Shown one piece after another: positions 54,334-63,663 of a stretch of DNA of 64,000 nt. The notes below the pieces were generated by a model, which was not told the origin of the DNA, did not search any database, and worked only from the letters and a program-made list of their open reading frames with translations. The stretch lies in assembly GCF_000313935.1 (NCBI RefSeq), contig NZ_AMSS01000043.1:186001-250000 (forward strand), read 5' to 3'. The stretch is from Acinetobacter sp. WC-141 (GTDB lineage Bacteria > Pseudomonadota > Gammaproteobacteria > Pseudomonadales > Moraxellaceae). Each line of letters begins with the position of its first letter. Within the stretch, counting starts at the first letter, position 1. A program made the position numbers and the translations under genes.

Positions 54334-55605
54334 TTAGACTAATTTTGCTTCTGCTGAAGAGTAATGTTCGGCATGAGTCTCGTGGCTTTCTTGAGCAGAA
54401 GGTAATAAAACTTTAAATGACGTTCCTACGCCTTCTTTGGAGCTGACATTAATTTGCCCCTGATTAATCTCCACAAAACGCTTACAAAGACTCAAACCAA
54501 GACCCGCACCTTTTTCACCTGCGGTTCCTTTAAAGCTGGCGGTAATACGTGGATGGAACAAATTTGCCATTTGCTGTTCGGTCATACCTAGACCTGTGTC
54601 TCGAACTGTTATTTCTATATTTTTGTCAGCCTGTCTAGCTTCAATAAAGACTTTGCCTGATCCATCAACATCTGTAAATTTCAGTGCGTTTGACACCAAG
54701 TTTTGAATCACAGAGGTCATCATATTGATATCGGCATAGATTTTTAAATCTTCTGGCACATCATTCACCAGTTCAATATTTTTTTTCAACGCTAAGGTAC
54801 GCAAAACATCACAAACGATATTGCTGACTTGTCTAAGCTTAAAGTTAATCGGGTGATAAACAAAACGCCCACCCTCTGCCATCGCCCATGTGAGTAAGCT
54901 TTCAAGCAAGTTATAGGTCGATTGCGAAGTGTCGTATAAATAGTCAGCAATATTTTGAATGCTAGATTCATCTAAAGTTTCACGCTCTTTGGCGAGTACC
55001 TCAGAAAACCCGAGTAGTCCATGAAATGGTGCACGCAAGTCATGCGAAATAATCGAGAAAAATTTAGTTTTACTTGAATTAATCGCAACCTGTTGCTCAT
55101 AGAGTTCATTTAACTCTTCATAGTTAAACTTCAACTCGACTTGCTGCATAAAAGTAGAACAATAATCGAGCAACAATTGAATATCGTCATCTTCAAATTT
55201 AGCTGCATCATCATCAAAAAAGACAGCGAAGCCCATAGAAGTTTTATCAGGATATAAAAGATGTACGGCCAATGCCCTACTACACTCGATATTTAATTCT
55301 TTTAAATAATTGGTTAAATTTTGATAAGAAGGATGTAAGTGATTAATCACCTGTTGTTTGGCAAAGCACTGTTTTAAATGTTTCGAAGGCTTAAAAGAAA
55401 TAGCCGTCATGCCTTCTGGGCAATGATGCCAAAAGTAAGGTTCTTGATTAAAAGTTAATAAGGCTTTTTTACACTTCAAAAGTCGAAGACTAAACCGGAA
55501 AAATTGCTCAATATAGTTCTGCTCGGCATTTAAGCCAAGCAACAGAGAAATTCTACAAGCACTTAATTGCTCAACCTGATTTAGTTCTAAACGCTGGAAT
55601 GTCAT
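54334..55605 (-). CDS. Soluble orphan sensor histidine kinase
   Basis: A 423-residue kinase without membrane segments. Residues about 15-165 form a GAF-like sensor (SACRISLLLGLNAEQNYIEQFFRFSLRLL...GFAVFFDDDAAKFEDDD). A short coiled coil leads to the HisKA domain with SHDLRAPFHGLLGFSEVL (phosphoacceptor His188) and the HATPase domain with NLVSNALKFTD, DTGLGM and GAGLGLSL. GAGG is six bases before ATG 55605. No response regulator lies nearby, so its partner is unknown. The signal is probably cytosolic. Confidence 0.85.
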   Translation of the reverse strand: MTFQRLELNQVEQLSACRISLLLGLNAEQNYIEQFFRFSLRLLKCKKALLTFNQEPYFWHHCPEGMTAISFKPSKHLKQCFAKQQVINHLHPSYQNLTNYLKELNIECSRALAVHLLYPDKTSMGFAVFFDDDAAKFEDDDIQLLLDYCSTFMQQVELKFNYEELNELYEQQVAINSSKTKFFSIISHDLRAPFHGLLGFSEVLAKERETLDESSIQNIADYLYDTSQSTYNLLESLLTWAMAEGGRFVYHPINFKLRQVSNIVCDVLRTLALKKNIELVNDVPEDLKIYADINMMTSVIQNLVSNALKFTDVDGSGKVFIEARQADKNIEITVRDTGLGMTEQQMANLFHPRITASFKGTAGEKGAGLGLSLCKRFVEINQGQINVSSKEGVGTSFKVLLPSAQESHETHAEHYSSAEAKLV

Positions 55606-55821
55606 TGCCCGCCTCACAGATTTTGTCGTTTTTGGTCGCAAACGCTCTTAAAAATGTACTTATAATCATTATGATCTACTACAAACTTTAACACAGTACA
55701 TAAAAAGAGCAACGTTCTTTTCGAAATAGAAATGTGAAGTTTCAATTAAAGGTTTTCAGATACATAAAGTGGGTATGTTTTAGAAAAATACAACAAATGT
55801 TTGAACGTGGAGAGTTGAAAG

Positions 55822-55881
55822 ATGTTGGAAATGCGAGTTCGTAAAATGGTAGAAAGCGGCTTAAAAGTACTGTTTGAATAA
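55822..55881 (+). CDS. Possible micro-ORF of 19 codons
   Basis: ATG 55822 follows GGAGAG about nine bases upstream and encodes MLEMRVRKMVESGLKVLFE. The peptide is a plausible amphipathic helix with Arg/Lys on one side and hydrophobic residues on the other. Nothing else supports expression; chance is a fair explanation. Confidence 0.2.
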   Translation: MLEMRVRKMVESGLKVLFE

Positions 55882-55996
55882 GCGCTTAGGGGGCGGGTTT
55901 AATTTGGCTTATATTAAACTCGCCTCATATTAAAATAAGGGCTTTTATGAGAATAAAAATTGAAAGATTTTTATAACTTCTACGTTTATAGCTCGA

Positions 55997-56021
55997 GATT
56001 CGAGTCCGACCCTCGGAGCCA
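55997..56021 (+). other. tRNA-Leu-like 3' fragment in inverted orientation
   Basis: TTCGAGTCCGACCCTCGG (55999-56016) is identical over 18 bases to the T-loop and acceptor end of the tRNA-Leu gene 117 bases away (56133-56150 on the minus strand). AGCCA follows, where the tRNA has GACCA. The 5' half of a tRNA is missing, so this is a remnant, not a gene. Confidence 0.6.
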
Positions 56022-56070
56022 AATTATGAGTTCGCCATTTCTTAAGATCAAACAACTTTTTATAGCCAAC

Positions 56071-56104
56071 AAAAAACCCCTAAACCGTTAGTTTAGGGGT
56101 TTTC
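56071..56104 (-). terminator. Terminator of tRNA-Leu
   Basis: AACCCCTAAAC and GTTTAGGGGTT form an 11-base perfect stem with a CGTTA loop and a T6 run on the minus strand, 24 bases after the tRNA CCA end. Confidence 0.88.
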
Positions 56105-56127
56105 GTAGAATCTTTCGATTCTGAATC

Positions 56128-56214
56128 TGGTCCCGAGGGTCGGACTCGAACCGACACGTCATCTCTGACAGCGGATTTTGAGTCCGCCGCGTCTACCAAT
56201 TTCACCACCTCGGG
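56128..56214 (-). tRNA. tRNA-Leu (anticodon CAA)
   Basis: An 87-base class II tRNA with acceptor stem CCCGAGG/CCTCGGG, discriminator A and an encoded CCA. The anticodon stem GCGGA/TCCGC encloses CTCAAAA, giving anticodon CAA, which reads the UUG leucine codon. A long variable arm and the TTCGAGT T-loop with a 5-base stem (GTCGG/CCGAC) confirm the fold. A TTGACA/TAATAT promoter precedes it and a strong terminator follows. Confidence 0.95.
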
Positions 56215-56238
56215 AGAGGAAGTATGTTTGTGTTGCGT

Positions 56239-56266
56239 ATATTAGCGCGTTTGTAAAACTTGTCAA
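56239..56266 (-). promoter_or_regulatory. Sigma-70 promoter of tRNA-Leu
   Basis: On the minus strand a perfect TTGACA (56261-56266) and TAATAT (56239-56244) are separated by 16 bases. A GC-rich stretch just after the -10 is typical of stable-RNA promoters. Confidence 0.75.
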
Positions 56267-56395
56267 ACCCTAAGTGAATATTATCGTTCACTTTTAGATC
56301 ATTTAAACATTTTTCATGATTTAGGCCATAAGCACAGCCATAAAAAAGCGAAAAAGTTTATACTAGGCCCAATTTTTGCGGTGTTTTTTCTAAAT

Positions 56396-57433
56396 ATGCA
56401 ACTGTCTGACTTTTCCTTTGAATTACCTGATGAACTTATTGCCCGTTACCCTCTCGAATCACGTAGTGCTTCACGGTTGTTGCACTTAGACTCAAAGGGT
56501 CAATATCACGATCACATGTTCACAGACATTATCGATCTGTTCGAAGAAGGTGATTTGTTGGTGCTTAATGACACCAAGGTCATGAAAGCTCGACTTAAAG
56601 GAAAACGCTCTACAGGTGGTGCGATTGAGATTTTGGTTGAGCGCATGCTGAATCACACCACAGCGTATTGTCATATTAAATCGAGCAACTCACCTAAAGC
56701 GGGTGCCGAGCTTTTTGTTGGTGCAGATAACATTCCTGTGATTGTACGTGGCCGTCACGAAAATTTATTTGTGGTTGAATTTTCACAGCCTATTTTGCCT
56801 GTACTTGAGCAATATGGTCAGTTACCTATTCCGCCTTACTTTAACCGTGAAGCAGAAGAAATCGACACTGAACGCTATCAAACGGTTTTCCATAACCCAG
56901 AAAAAATTGCCAGTGTTGCCGCTCCTACTGCCAGCTTGCACTTTGACGAAGAGTTACTAGCAAAGTTAGAGCAAAAAAATGTTCAAAAATCTTTTGTGAC
57001 TTTACACGTCGGTGCTGGCACATTTATGCCTGTTCGTACTGATGATATTACCAATCATGTCATGCACAGTGAATGGTGTGATGTACCTCAAGAAACCATT
57101 GATTTAATTTTGGCGACTAAAGCACGCGGCAATAAAGTGATTGCCGTTGGTACAACTGCAACACGTGCTTTAGAAAGTGCAGCACAAGCTCATGGCGGTA
57201 AAATTGCAGCTTGGACTGGCGACACGCAAATCTTTATTTATCCGGGCTATGAGTTCTGCATCGTAGACCGTTTAATTACTAACTTCCATTTGCCAGAGTC
57301 TACTCTGCTCATGTTGGTGTCAGCGCTATCAAATCGAGACAATATTTTGGCTGCTTATGAACATGCAGTTAAAAGCCGCTATCGTTTCTTTAGTTATGGC
57401 GATGCAATGCTGGTTGATAAATTAGAAATTTAA
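56396..57433 (+). CDS. queA: QueA, tRNA preQ1-34 S-adenosylmethionine ribosyltransferase-isomerase
   Basis: A 345-residue enzyme that converts preQ1 in tRNA to epoxyqueuosine with the ribosyl part of SAM. Family segments are [51 protein letters not shown] and [18 protein letters not shown] 56396 (MQLSDFSF) gives the usual length; the longer frame begins with GTG at 56381. It is followed by tgt after an unusually long gap of 291 bases. Confidence 0.97.
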   Translation: MQLSDFSFELPDELIARYPLESRSASRLLHLDSKGQYHDHMFTDIIDLFEEGDLLVLNDTKVMKARLKGKRSTGGAIEILVERMLNHTTAYCHIKSSNSPKAGAELFVGADNIPVIVRGRHENLFVVEFSQPILPVLEQYGQLPIPPYFNREAEEIDTERYQTVFHNPEKIASVAAPTASLHFDEELLAKLEQKNVQKSFVTLHVGAGTFMPVRTDDITNHVMHSEWCDVPQETIDLILATKARGNKVIAVGTTATRALESAAQAHGGKIAAWTGDTQIFIYPGYEFCIVDRLITNFHLPESTLLMLVSALSNRDNILAAYEHAVKSRYRFFSYGDAMLVDKLEI

Positions 57434-57449
57434 AAATTAATATATTGAT

Positions 57450-57507
57450 CGATATTGTTAAACGTCTCCTCTCTCTTATAAAAGGATGTGTATGTTTAGC
57501 AATATCG
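57450..57507 (+). other. Long hairpin in the queA-tgt gap
   Basis: CGATATTGTTAAAC and GTTTAGCAATATCG pair over 14 positions with one A-G mismatch, enclosing about 30 bases. The loop holds AAAGGA followed by ATG 57492. No T-run follows. It may be a leader or processing structure. Confidence 0.35.
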
Positions 57508-57530
57508 CTCAGCTCTGCCCAATGAATTAG
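57492..57530 (+). CDS. Possible 12-residue leader peptide before tgt
   Basis: ATG 57492 lies seven bases after AAAGGA and encodes MFSNIAQLCPMN, then TAG. It sits in the loop and right arm of the hairpin at 57450-57507, so translation and folding would compete. This is only suggestive; the peptide has no known relative. Confidence 0.25.
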   Translation: MFSNIAQLCPMN

Positions 57531-57724
57531 AATTTTTATAAATCTAAAGTTTAGATATTTCCTTCATTAAAATATCGATGCAATAACAGCTATCCTTAGT
57601 TTCTCCCATCTTTTTATATAACGGCTACATTTAGTAGTAGAACTACGTCGCAGAATCAAGGAAAATAGCTCTCTTTTTAGCAGCGAACTGTTTCTTCGCC
57701 TCTGCTCGTGTTCAGGATTTTTAG

Positions 57725-58858
<1,134 letters not shown>

Positions 58859-58955
58859 GCCCGATTTGCGCTCAACCTCAAGACAAGGTAAATTGCAAAA
58901 CGAATTAGGATTATGTCAGGTATCTGACTCATATTTTTAACTTTAGGAAATCAAA

Positions 58956-59285
58956 ATGAGCTTTTTAATTTCTGCTGCACATGCAGCACCGGCAGCTGGC
59001 CCAACTACAGGTATTTTGCCAAACATCTTGATGATTGTTGTATTCGTTGCAATCTTTTATTTCTTAATTTGGCGTCCTCAAGCAAAGCGTGCTAAAGAGC
59101 ACCGTTCTTTAATCGAGAGCTTAGGTGTAGGTAGTGAAGTTGTGTTCGCTGGTGGTTTAATGGGCAAAGTAACCAAAATTGAAGGTGACTATGCAGTTGT
59201 TGAACTTAGCCGTGGTGTAGAAGTAAAAATTCAGCGTGCCAGCGTAATTTCAGTATTACCTGAAGGCACTCTAAATAACCTTTAA
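58956..59285 (+). CDS. yajC: YajC, Sec translocon accessory protein
   Basis: A 109-residue single-pass membrane protein. A short N-terminal region (MSFLISAAHAAPAAG) precedes one membrane segment (LPNILMIVVFVAIFYFLIW), the conserved RPQAKRAKEHRSLIESLGVGSEVVFAGGLMGKV, and a small beta domain. It associates with SecDF-YidC. AGGA lies upstream of the start. A terminator-like hairpin follows its stop, before secD. Confidence 0.95.
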   Translation: MSFLISAAHAAPAAGPTTGILPNILMIVVFVAIFYFLIWRPQAKRAKEHRSLIESLGVGSEVVFAGGLMGKVTKIEGDYAVVELSRGVEVKIQRASVISVLPEGTLNNL

Positions 59286-59294
59286 TCATAAAAC

Positions 59295-59318
59295 AGTCGT
59301 GCTTTAGCACGGCTTTTT
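59295..59318 (+). terminator. Terminator-like hairpin between yajC and secD
   Basis: AGTCGTGC and GCACGGCT form an 8-base stem (one G-T pair) with a TTTA loop, followed by TTTT. It lies 10 bases after the yajC stop and 19 bases before secD, inside what is normally one operon. Confidence 0.6.
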
Positions 59319-59336
59319 CATTTAAGAAGAAAGCGA

Positions 59337-61238
59337 ATGCGTTACCCTGCATGGAAATATTTACTGATTCTGGTTGTTCTGGTAGTCAGTACATTATACG
59401 CACTGCCTAGTCTATATCCGGATGAGCCCGCCGTTCAAATTTCCGGTGCCAAAGCTGGTACCCAAATTGATCAAAGTGTGGTGCAAAAAGCAGAGCAAAT
59501 TTTAAAAACAGCAAATATTGCAAGTCACGATAATACTTTTACCAATAATGCTGCCCTCTTGCGTGTCAGCTCTTCTGAAGCGCAATTGAAAGCAAAAGAA
59601 GTATTACGTCGTGACTTAGGTGATCAATATGTTGTCGCCCTAAACCTTGCACCAACCACACCGGAATGGCTGCAAAAGATTGGCGCAAAACCAATGAAAC
59701 TTGGTTTGGACTTACGTGGTGGTGTCCACTTCTTGCTTGAAGTAGATATGGACAAAGCCGTTGCCCAACGTATGGAAACCTCTGCCACCGATTTGCGTCG
59801 TCAGTTCCGTGAAAACAAAATCAAATTTAATAGTCTTGCATTAACAAACAATGTAATCACTGTTCAATTTGCTGACAATGCTGACCGTGATGCAGCAATG
59901 GATTTTCTACGTCGTAATGGGAATGAATATACCCAACAGGCATTAGCAAGCTCTACAGGTTCTACTTTAAAGCTTTCTTATACTGATGTACGTCGCCAAG
60001 AAATCCAGTCATATGCGGTAAACCAAAACTTAACAACATTACGTAATCGTATTAACGAACTTGGTGTTGCAGAAGCATTGGTACAAAGTCAGGGTAGCAA
60101 CCGTATTGTTGTTGAATTACCGGGTGTACAAGATACAGCTGAAGCTAAACGTGTTTTAGGCCGTACTGCAAACCTCGAATTCCGCTTGGTTTCTGACTCA
60201 AATAATCAATATATTGACCCATATACAGGTAAATATAATGGTCAGCCTTTACCTCCGGGCACAGAAGTTTTTGCTTATGAGTCTTTAGATAGCGGTCGTC
60301 AACTTTTGTTGCAACGTAATCGTATCTTGACTGGTGAGCGCGTTCAAAATGCAAGTTCTGGCTTTAGCCAAGACTCTGGTGGTGCCGAGGTAAATATTAC
60401 CCTCGACAGTGCTGGCGGTAAGCTGATGTCCGATGCAACTCGTAATGCTGTTGGTAAACGCATGGCGGTATTGTTCATCGAGAATAAGCAAAAAATTACT
60501 TATGTCACAGATCCTAAAACTGGTGCACAAACAGAAGTTCGTACTCCATACACTGAATCTGTAGTCATCAATGCTGCAACTGTTCAAGCCGTTTTAGGTT
60601 CAACTTTCCGTATTACCGGTTTAAGTTCTCCTCAAGAAGCAGCAGAACTCGCATTAATGCTACGTGCAGGTGCTTTGGCTGCGCCAATGTATTTTGTTGA
60701 AGAACGTGTGGTTGGTCCAAGTCTTGGTCAAGAAAATATTGATAAAGGCGTATTATCAACTCAAATCGGCTTCTTGCTTGTTGCAATCTGGATGGTGGTT
60801 TTCTTCCGTCTATTCGGTTTAATCGCTAACTTTGCTCTTGTGTTTAACTTGGCAATGATTTTAACGGTTATGTCATGGATTGGAGCCTCCCTTACCTTAC
60901 CGGGTATTGCAGGTATCGTCATTACCATTGGTATGGCAGTCGATTCTAACGTATTGATCTGTGAACGTATTCGAGAAGAAATGCTCTGGGGAGCCTCGCC
61001 CAAGCAGGCCATTGTGGCCGGTTATGATCGAGCCTATAACACCATTTTTGACTCTAACTTAACGACGTTCCTCGTTGCTTTCATTTTATTTGCAATTGGT
61101 TCAGGCACAATTAAAGGTTTCGCTGTAACATTAATGATTGGTATTGTGTGTTCGATGTTTACTTCAATTACAGTGACTCGCGCAATTGTACAAATCATTT
61201 ATGGTAAACGCCGTAACTTGAAAAAGTTGAGCATTTAA
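59337..61238 (+). CDS. secD: SecD, protein export membrane protein
   Basis: A 633-residue RND-type inner-membrane protein that, with SecF, uses the proton gradient to complete periplasmic release of preproteins. The N-terminal segment WKYLLILVVLVVSTLYALPSLYPDEPAVQ, the P1-domain LGLDLRGGVHFLLEVDMDKA, and the C-terminal bundle with GIAGIVITIGMAVDSNVLICERIREE are canonical. The P1 domain is full length. It is 8 bases before secF. Confidence 0.97.
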   Translation: MRYPAWKYLLILVVLVVSTLYALPSLYPDEPAVQISGAKAGTQIDQSVVQKAEQILKTANIASHDNTFTNNAALLRVSSSEAQLKAKEVLRRDLGDQYVVALNLAPTTPEWLQKIGAKPMKLGLDLRGGVHFLLEVDMDKAVAQRMETSATDLRRQFRENKIKFNSLALTNNVITVQFADNADRDAAMDFLRRNGNEYTQQALASSTGSTLKLSYTDVRRQEIQSYAVNQNLTTLRNRINELGVAEALVQSQGSNRIVVELPGVQDTAEAKRVLGRTANLEFRLVSDSNNQYIDPYTGKYNGQPLPPGTEVFAYESLDSGRQLLLQRNRILTGERVQNASSGFSQDSGGAEVNITLDSAGGKLMSDATRNAVGKRMAVLFIENKQKITYVTDPKTGAQTEVRTPYTESVVINAATVQAVLGSTFRITGLSSPQEAAELALMLRAGALAAPMYFVEERVVGPSLGQENIDKGVLSTQIGFLLVAIWMVVFFRLFGLIANFALVFNLAMILTVMSWIGASLTLPGIAGIVITIGMAVDSNVLICERIREEMLWGASPKQAIVAGYDRAYNTIFDSNLTTFLVAFILFAIGSGTIKGFAVTLMIGIVCSMFTSITVTRAIVQIIYGKRRNLKKLSI

Positions 61239-61249
61239 GGAGATCGATG

Positions 61250-62212
61250 ATGACTAAAATGACTCAACAAGAATCAAAACAATATACTCGTCCGGATGAT
61301 GCAAAAATCATCCCGTTCATGAAGATTGCTAAACCTGCGGCAATCTTCTCGATCCTGATTACATTGGCGAGTATTTTCTTTATTGCGACTAAAGGTCTTA
61401 ACCTCGGTTTGGACTTTACTGGTGGTGTCTCTGTCGAGTTGAACTATGCTCAACCAGCAAATCAGTCTGAAGTCGTTCAGGCACTTGGTAAAGCTGGTTT
61501 TAAAGATGCTGTAGTGCAAACGTTAGGTAGTAATAAAGACTTAATCGTGCGCATGCCTGTACAAGATATTAAGGTCGAAGACCTTAATAATGCCATCAAT
61601 AAGGCTGTGCAATTACCAAACAATGCCGCAGTAGTTCATAAAGTGGACTCTGTAGGTGGTCAAGTAGGAAACGAGCTTTATGTTCGTTCTGCTGGTGCGG
61701 TTGCTCTTGCACTTATTTTAATGTTGATCTACGTGACGATCCGTTTCGAGTTTAAGCTCGCAATGGGTGCCGTAATGTCTCTATTCCACGACATCATCAT
61801 TATTATTGGTGCTTTTGCATTATTCCAGTGGCCGTTTGACCTTACGGTTTTAGCTGCGGTACTTGCTGTTATTGGCTTCTCGCTTAACGATAACATTGTA
61901 GTGTCAGATCGTATCCGTGAAAATTTCCGTAAAATTCGCGGAGCGACTCCTCGTGAAATCGTCGATATTGCATTAACCGAGACTTTACGTCGTACCATTC
62001 ATACATCAATGACCTTATTGCTAGTCGTTCTAGCAATGATGTTCTTAGGGGGTGATGGCTTACACTGGTTCTCTATCGCAATGTTTGTTGGTGTCTTTGT
62101 AGGTACTTACTCTTCAATTTATATCGGTACAGCTTTTGCCTTATGGCGTGGTCTTAACCGTCAGGACTTCATCGTTCAGGTTAAACCTGAATTTGAAGAT
62201 GACATTCCTTAA
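61250..62212 (+). CDS. secF: SecF, protein export membrane protein
   Basis: A 320-residue inner-membrane partner of SecD. LGLDFTGGVSVELNYAQPA opens the periplasmic domain, and AVLAVIGFSLNDNIVVSDRIRENFRKIRG is the conserved fourth-helix region. Two adjacent ATGs (61247 and 61250) are possible; AAGGAG is seven bases before the second, so that is preferred. The last codons (EDDIP and stop) lie in the first unit of a 22-base tandem duplication. Confidence 0.96.
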   Translation: MTKMTQQESKQYTRPDDAKIIPFMKIAKPAAIFSILITLASIFFIATKGLNLGLDFTGGVSVELNYAQPANQSEVVQALGKAGFKDAVVQTLGSNKDLIVRMPVQDIKVEDLNNAINKAVQLPNNAAVVHKVDSVGGQVGNELYVRSAGAVALALILMLIYVTIRFEFKLAMGAVMSLFHDIIIIIGAFALFQWPFDLTVLAAVLAVIGFSLNDNIVVSDRIRENFRKIRGATPREIVDIALTETLRRTIHTSMTLLLVVLAMMFLGGDGLHWFSIAMFVGVFVGTYSSIYIGTAFALWRGLNRQDFIVQVKPEFEDDIP

Positions 62213-62241
62213 GTTGGATGATGACATTCCTTAAGTTGGAT
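62198..62241 (+). repeat. 22-base perfect tandem duplication over the secF stop codon
   Basis: GATGACATTCCTTAAGTTGGAT occurs twice in direct succession, at 62198-62219 and 62220-62241 (22 bases, shown here as the positions of the two copies). The first copy encodes the SecF C-terminus and stop; the second is non-coding. It looks like a recent slippage event. Confidence 0.9.
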
Positions 62242-62254
62242 AAAGTAAGACATA

Positions 62255-62287
62255 TAAAAAAACCGCGATTAATTCGCGGTTTTTTTA
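62255..62287. terminator. Bidirectional terminator between secF and coaBC
   Basis: AACCGCGA and TCGCGGTT form an 8-base stem with a TTAAT loop, flanked by a long A-run and a T-run. It serves the convergent secF and coaBC transcripts. Confidence 0.9.
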
Positions 62288-62298
62288 TTTAAAACATA

Positions 62299-63552
62299 TT
62301 ATTTACGGCGCAATGCATCCGAAATTGCTTCAACCAACTGTTGAGAAATTTCTTGTTTAGATGCTTTTTCTAACTCACGCTTTTTCATGTGATAGTTTTC
62401 AGCAAAGAAAACCGTCATCGCATTTTCATCAGAAGCAAAACCAATGTCTGCACGTGACACATCATTGCACGCAATCATATCGAGTTTTTTAGCAACCAGT
62501 TTTCCTGCCGCATATTCTTCAACATTTTGTGTTTCAGCTGCAAAGCCCACCATAAATGGACGCTTTTCCTGACCTGCAATGGTTGCCACAATATCTGGGT
62601 TTTTTACAAGGGAAACATTCAACTCATCCCCTGCTTTCTTAATTTTGTGCTCGGCAACTTCTGCTACGCGATAGTCTGCGACTGCGGCCGTTGCAATGAA
62701 GATATCACACCCTGTCTCTAATGAGTCCATACTGATATCTAACATTTGTCGTGCCGAGGCAACATTTACTCTTTTTACACCATTCGGTGTATCTAAACTT
62801 ACAGGTCCAGCAATCAGAGTGACTTGTGCACCAGCAGCATAACAGGCAGCAGCTAAAGCAAAGCCCATTTTACCAGTACTATGGTTCGAGATATAACGAA
62901 CAGGGTCAATCGCTTCACGCGTTGGCCCAGCAGTAATCACCACTCGCTTTCCAGCTAACAAACCAAATTTTTCAGCGATGGCACGTTGAGCCTGATGGAA
63001 ATAACCAGCCACTTGCTTGGCAATTTCTTCTGGTTCTGGCATTCGACCTAAACCAACATCACCACACGCCTGCTCACCCGCATCCGGCATGATCACATGC
63101 ACGCCATCTTCGACCAAGGTTTGTAAATTTCGTTGTGTCGCTTTGGCCGCCCACATCTGCTGGTTCATAGCAGGTGCAACCCATACAGGAGATTTTGTTG
63201 CCAAAAATACTGTACTGAGCAAGTCATCTGCTAAACCATGCGCAAATTTTGCCAAAGTATCGCAACTTGCAGGCGCAACCAGTAATAAATCAGCCCAACG
63301 TGCTAATTCAATATGTCCCATTCCAGCTTCAGCCGCAGGGTCTAAAAGTTCAGTATGGACAGGATTACCAGAAAGAGCCTGAAAAGTTAGTGGAGTAATA
63401 AATGCCTGGGCACCATGTGTCATGACCACACGTACATCAAAGCCATAATCTTTGAGGCGGCGGACTAAGATGGCACTTTTATAGGCAGCAATTCCGCCAG
63501 TAACAGCTAAAACGATGTTTTTATGAGGAATAACACTTAGATCAAAGCTCAC
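62299..63552 (-). CDS. coaBC: CoaBC (Dfp), phosphopantothenoylcysteine synthetase / decarboxylase
   Basis: A 417-residue bifunctional coenzyme A enzyme. The N-terminal FMN-dependent CoaC domain has LAVTGGIAAYKSAILVRRLK, LLLVAPASCDTLAKFAHGLADDLL and APAMNQQMW; the catalytic cysteine region EQACGDVGLGRMPEPEEI is intact. The C-terminal CoaB domain has VVITAGPTREAIDPVRYISNHSTGKMG and LVKNPDI. The length is normal. It is divergent from radC across 111 bases. Confidence 0.96.
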   Translation of the reverse strand: MSFDLSVIPHKNIVLAVTGGIAAYKSAILVRRLKDYGFDVRVVMTHGAQAFITPLTFQALSGNPVHTELLDPAAEAGMGHIELARWADLLLVAPASCDTLAKFAHGLADDLLSTVFLATKSPVWVAPAMNQQMWAAKATQRNLQTLVEDGVHVIMPDAGEQACGDVGLGRMPEPEEIAKQVAGYFHQAQRAIAEKFGLLAGKRVVITAGPTREAIDPVRYISNHSTGKMGFALAAACYAAGAQVTLIAGPVSLDTPNGVKRVNVASARQMLDISMDSLETGCDIFIATAAVADYRVAEVAEHKIKKAGDELNVSLVKNPDIVATIAGQEKRPFMVGFAAETQNVEEYAAGKLVAKKLDMIACNDVSRADIGFASDENAMTVFFAENYHMKKRELEKASKQEISQQLVEAISDALRRK

Positions 63553-63663
63553 GAACAGGATACCTTACTGTTGCAGTGGCGCTCACAATAGCATTAAATA
63601 CGCGCAGACCCAAGATTGATTGGGCAAACAAAATAAAATTTTAAGCGAATTATGCTGGGGAAT

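Larger units (their letters stand above)
55606..56127. other. Intergenic region between the orphan kinase and tRNA-Leu
   Basis: About 520 bases without a normal gene. It holds a possible 19-codon ORF (55822-55881), a 12-base hairpin (GGCGGGTTTAAT with ATTAAACTCGCC, 55892-55924, no T-run), a tRNA-Leu-like 3' fragment on the plus strand (55997-56021), and the tRNA terminator (56071-56104). The first 150 bases are AT-rich and probably hold the promoter of the leftward kinase gene. Confidence 0.6.
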
